A DNA stretch of 9,823 nucleotides from Pseudomonadota bacterium (lineage in GTDB: Bacteria; Pseudomonadota; Alphaproteobacteria; Ferrovibrionales; Ferrovibrionaceae). The position numbers and the translations under genes are program-made. The stretch lies in the NCBI GenBank assembly GCA_023433835.1, contig JAEYTW010000049.1, forward strand, positions 1-9,823, written 5' to 3'. The notes below the pieces were generated by a model, which was given only the letters and a program-made list of their open reading frames with translations, made no database searches and was not told the origin of the DNA. Shown here one piece after another: positions 6,382 through 9,823 of the stretch (its first letter is position 1; the number at the start of each line of letters is the position of its first letter).

Positions 6382-7617
6382 TCACCCCTTCGCCAACTGC
6401 GCCACCACCGCATACCACAGCGAAAATGCCTCGGCGCTGCCCGGGTCCCGCGGCAGCGGCCGGACCGACGTCGTCACCATCACCAGCCCGCTCTGCGGGT
6501 CGACGAAGACCTGCTGGCCGTGGATGCCGACCAGCGCGAACATGCGGCGCGGGCTTTTCAGCAGCCAGACCTGGTAGCCGTAGCCGGTGGCGCGGTTCAG
6601 CGTGCCCGGCGCCAGGAAATCGTCGCCCGGGGCCACGGTGGTCGCGTCGATCAGCCATTGCCTGGGCACGATCTGCTGGCCATCCCACTGGCCGTCCTGG
6701 GCGAGCAGGCGGCCGAGGCGGGCGTAATCGCGCAAGGTCGCGTTGAAGCAGCAGGGGGCCACTTCCTGGCCGTGGGAATCGATCGTCCAGCGCGCGTCGC
6801 TCTCGGTGCCGATGCGGCTCCACAGCCGCGATTGGAGATAGCCCGACAGCGTCTCGCCGGTGGCGCCGGCCACCACCAGGCCCAGGGTCTCGGTCTCGCT
6901 GCCGGCGTAGTGGAACAGCGTGCCGGGCGGGGCGTCGCGGTCGTTGAACCGGCGCAGGATTTCGGCGGCGGGTTTGCCCGGTCTGGCGAACAGGCCGGCC
7001 ATCATCCGGGTGGCGTCGTCGGTGCCGCCGTAATCCTCGGTGAAATGAATGCCTGAGGCCATATGCAGCAGGTCGCGGATCCTGGTGCCGCCGAAGGCGC
7101 TGCCGGCAAGTGCCGGCACGTAGGTTTCGGCCGGGTCGTCGACCGACCTGATCTTGCCCTCGGCCACCGCGATGCCGACCAGCAGGCCGACGATGGTCTT
7201 GGCCATCGACATCGAGGTGAAGCGGTCGCGGTCGCTGCGGCCGTACTGGTAATGCTCGTAGAGGATGGTGTCGCCGCGCAGGATCAGGAGGCCCGTCGCC
7301 GGGTTGTTGGCGAGATAGCCGGCGAGGTCGCGCCTGTTGCCCTGGTGCGTGTAGCTCACCGCCGGTTCCTGGTCGGCGTAGCGGAAGGCCGAGGGAACGG
7401 CTGCTCGGCCGACGATGCGCGAGGGGAACAGCGTGTCGAAATGGCTGAAGCGGCCGACCAGCGTCCCTTGCGCCCGGCCGCTGGCCGGCTTGCCGATCGG
7501 ATAGCCTTCGGCCTTGCCGTACGTCGCGGCGTCCGGCCCGTCGTCGGAGAAGACCGGCGCGGCGGTGGCCGAGCCGGCGAGGAGCAGGGCGGCGACAATG
7601 CCCGCGGCAAGGCGCAT
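6382..7617 (-). CDS. Secreted serine hydrolase, beta-lactamase fold (NylB/class C-like)
   Basis: A 411-residue protein of the beta-lactamase/transpeptidase-like family (PF00144 type). Residues 1-20 are a clear signal peptide (MRLAAGIVAALLLAGSATAA), so it acts in the periplasm or outside. The nucleophile motif is SMAK (S137-K140). EDY with Y196 matches the tyrosine position I know from NylB-type 6-aminohexanoate-dimer hydrolases, HYAG (Y237) stands where class C enzymes have YxN, and GIHGQ (364-368) replaces the KTG triad. NATLRDYARLGRLLAQDG and the GYGYQVW segment are also family hallmarks. Such enzymes hydrolyse esters, amides or beta-lactams, and the substrate cannot be read from sequence; NylB-like esterase/amidase is more likely than a true beta-lactamase. 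It begins two bases after the uvrB stop codon, so it is probably co-transcribed and translationally coupled to uvrB, with GGGGG eight bases before its ATG. I see no functional link to DNA repair. No convincing terminator follows it. Confidence 0.9.
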   Translation of the reverse strand: MRLAAGIVAALLLAGSATAAPVFSDDGPDAATYGKAEGYPIGKPASGRAQGTLVGRFSHFDTLFPSRIVGRAAVPSAFRYADQEPAVSYTHQGNRRDLAGYLANNPATGLLILRGDTILYEHYQYGRSDRDRFTSMSMAKTIVGLLVGIAVAEGKIRSVDDPAETYVPALAGSAFGGTRIRDLLHMASGIHFTEDYGGTDDATRMMAGLFARPGKPAAEILRRFNDRDAPPGTLFHYAGSETETLGLVVAGATGETLSGYLQSRLWSRIGTESDARWTIDSHGQEVAPCCFNATLRDYARLGRLLAQDGQWDGQQIVPRQWLIDATTVAPGDDFLAPGTLNRATGYGYQVWLLKSPRRMFALVGIHGQQVFVDPQSGLVMVTTSVRPLPRDPGSAEAFSLWYAVVAQLAKG

Positions 7618-7619
7618 CC

Positions 7620-9823
<2,204 letters not shown>

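Noticed and set aside
3976..7056. A 1026-codon plus-strand ORF
   Set aside because: It lies antisense to the helicase and part of the hydrolase, spans the gap between them, and is rich in R, G, Q and H without any recognisable domain: a high-GC shadow frame.

Overview
The window looks like a high-GC proteobacterial chromosome, most likely alphaproteobacterial. The clues are strong G/C third positions, a type I-C-like CRISPR repeat, and a UvrB whose N-terminus carries an extension with the PHRPERP motif, as I recall from alphaproteobacterial UvrBs. No species can be named from this alone.

Left part (1-1483): an immunity locus damaged by mobile DNA. A CRISPR array reads rightward, with 14 identical 32-bp repeats (176-1068) and 33-36 bp spacers. 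Its left end is cut by an IS66-family element that continues beyond the window. The element's terminal inverted repeat ends at 127, and only the last 12 bases of the first repeat survive (128-139). At the right end the array decays: a four-mismatch repeat (1105-1136), then a second, about 206-bp IS66-type remnant (1153-1358) flanked by an 8-bp near-perfect target duplication, then one fairly clear and one doubtful decayed repeat (1381-1413, 1448-1483). The spacing still fits repeat-spacer periodicity. No cas gene is present; if the cas operon and leader exist they should lie left of the window, beyond the IS.

Middle (1513-6213, minus strand): a very large superfamily 1 helicase with the DUF4011 - helicase - PD-(D/E)XK/Vsr-like nuclease - DUF3320 architecture. 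To my recollection this is the layout of the single-gene anti-phage system called Hhe. With the CRISPR array it makes the left two thirds of the window a defence island. The helicase gene and the array converge.

Right part (6382-9823, minus strand): housekeeping DNA. uvrB (nucleotide excision repair helicase) runs in from the right edge. Two bases after its stop begins a secreted NylB/beta-lactamase-fold serine hydrolase, so the two are probably co-transcribed. The boundary between core genome and island appears to be the 168-bp gap at 6214-6381, which is locally AT-richer.

The many long plus-strand ORFs opposite the helicase and uvrB are antisense shadows typical of high-GC DNA, and the ORFs inside the array are repeat-driven.
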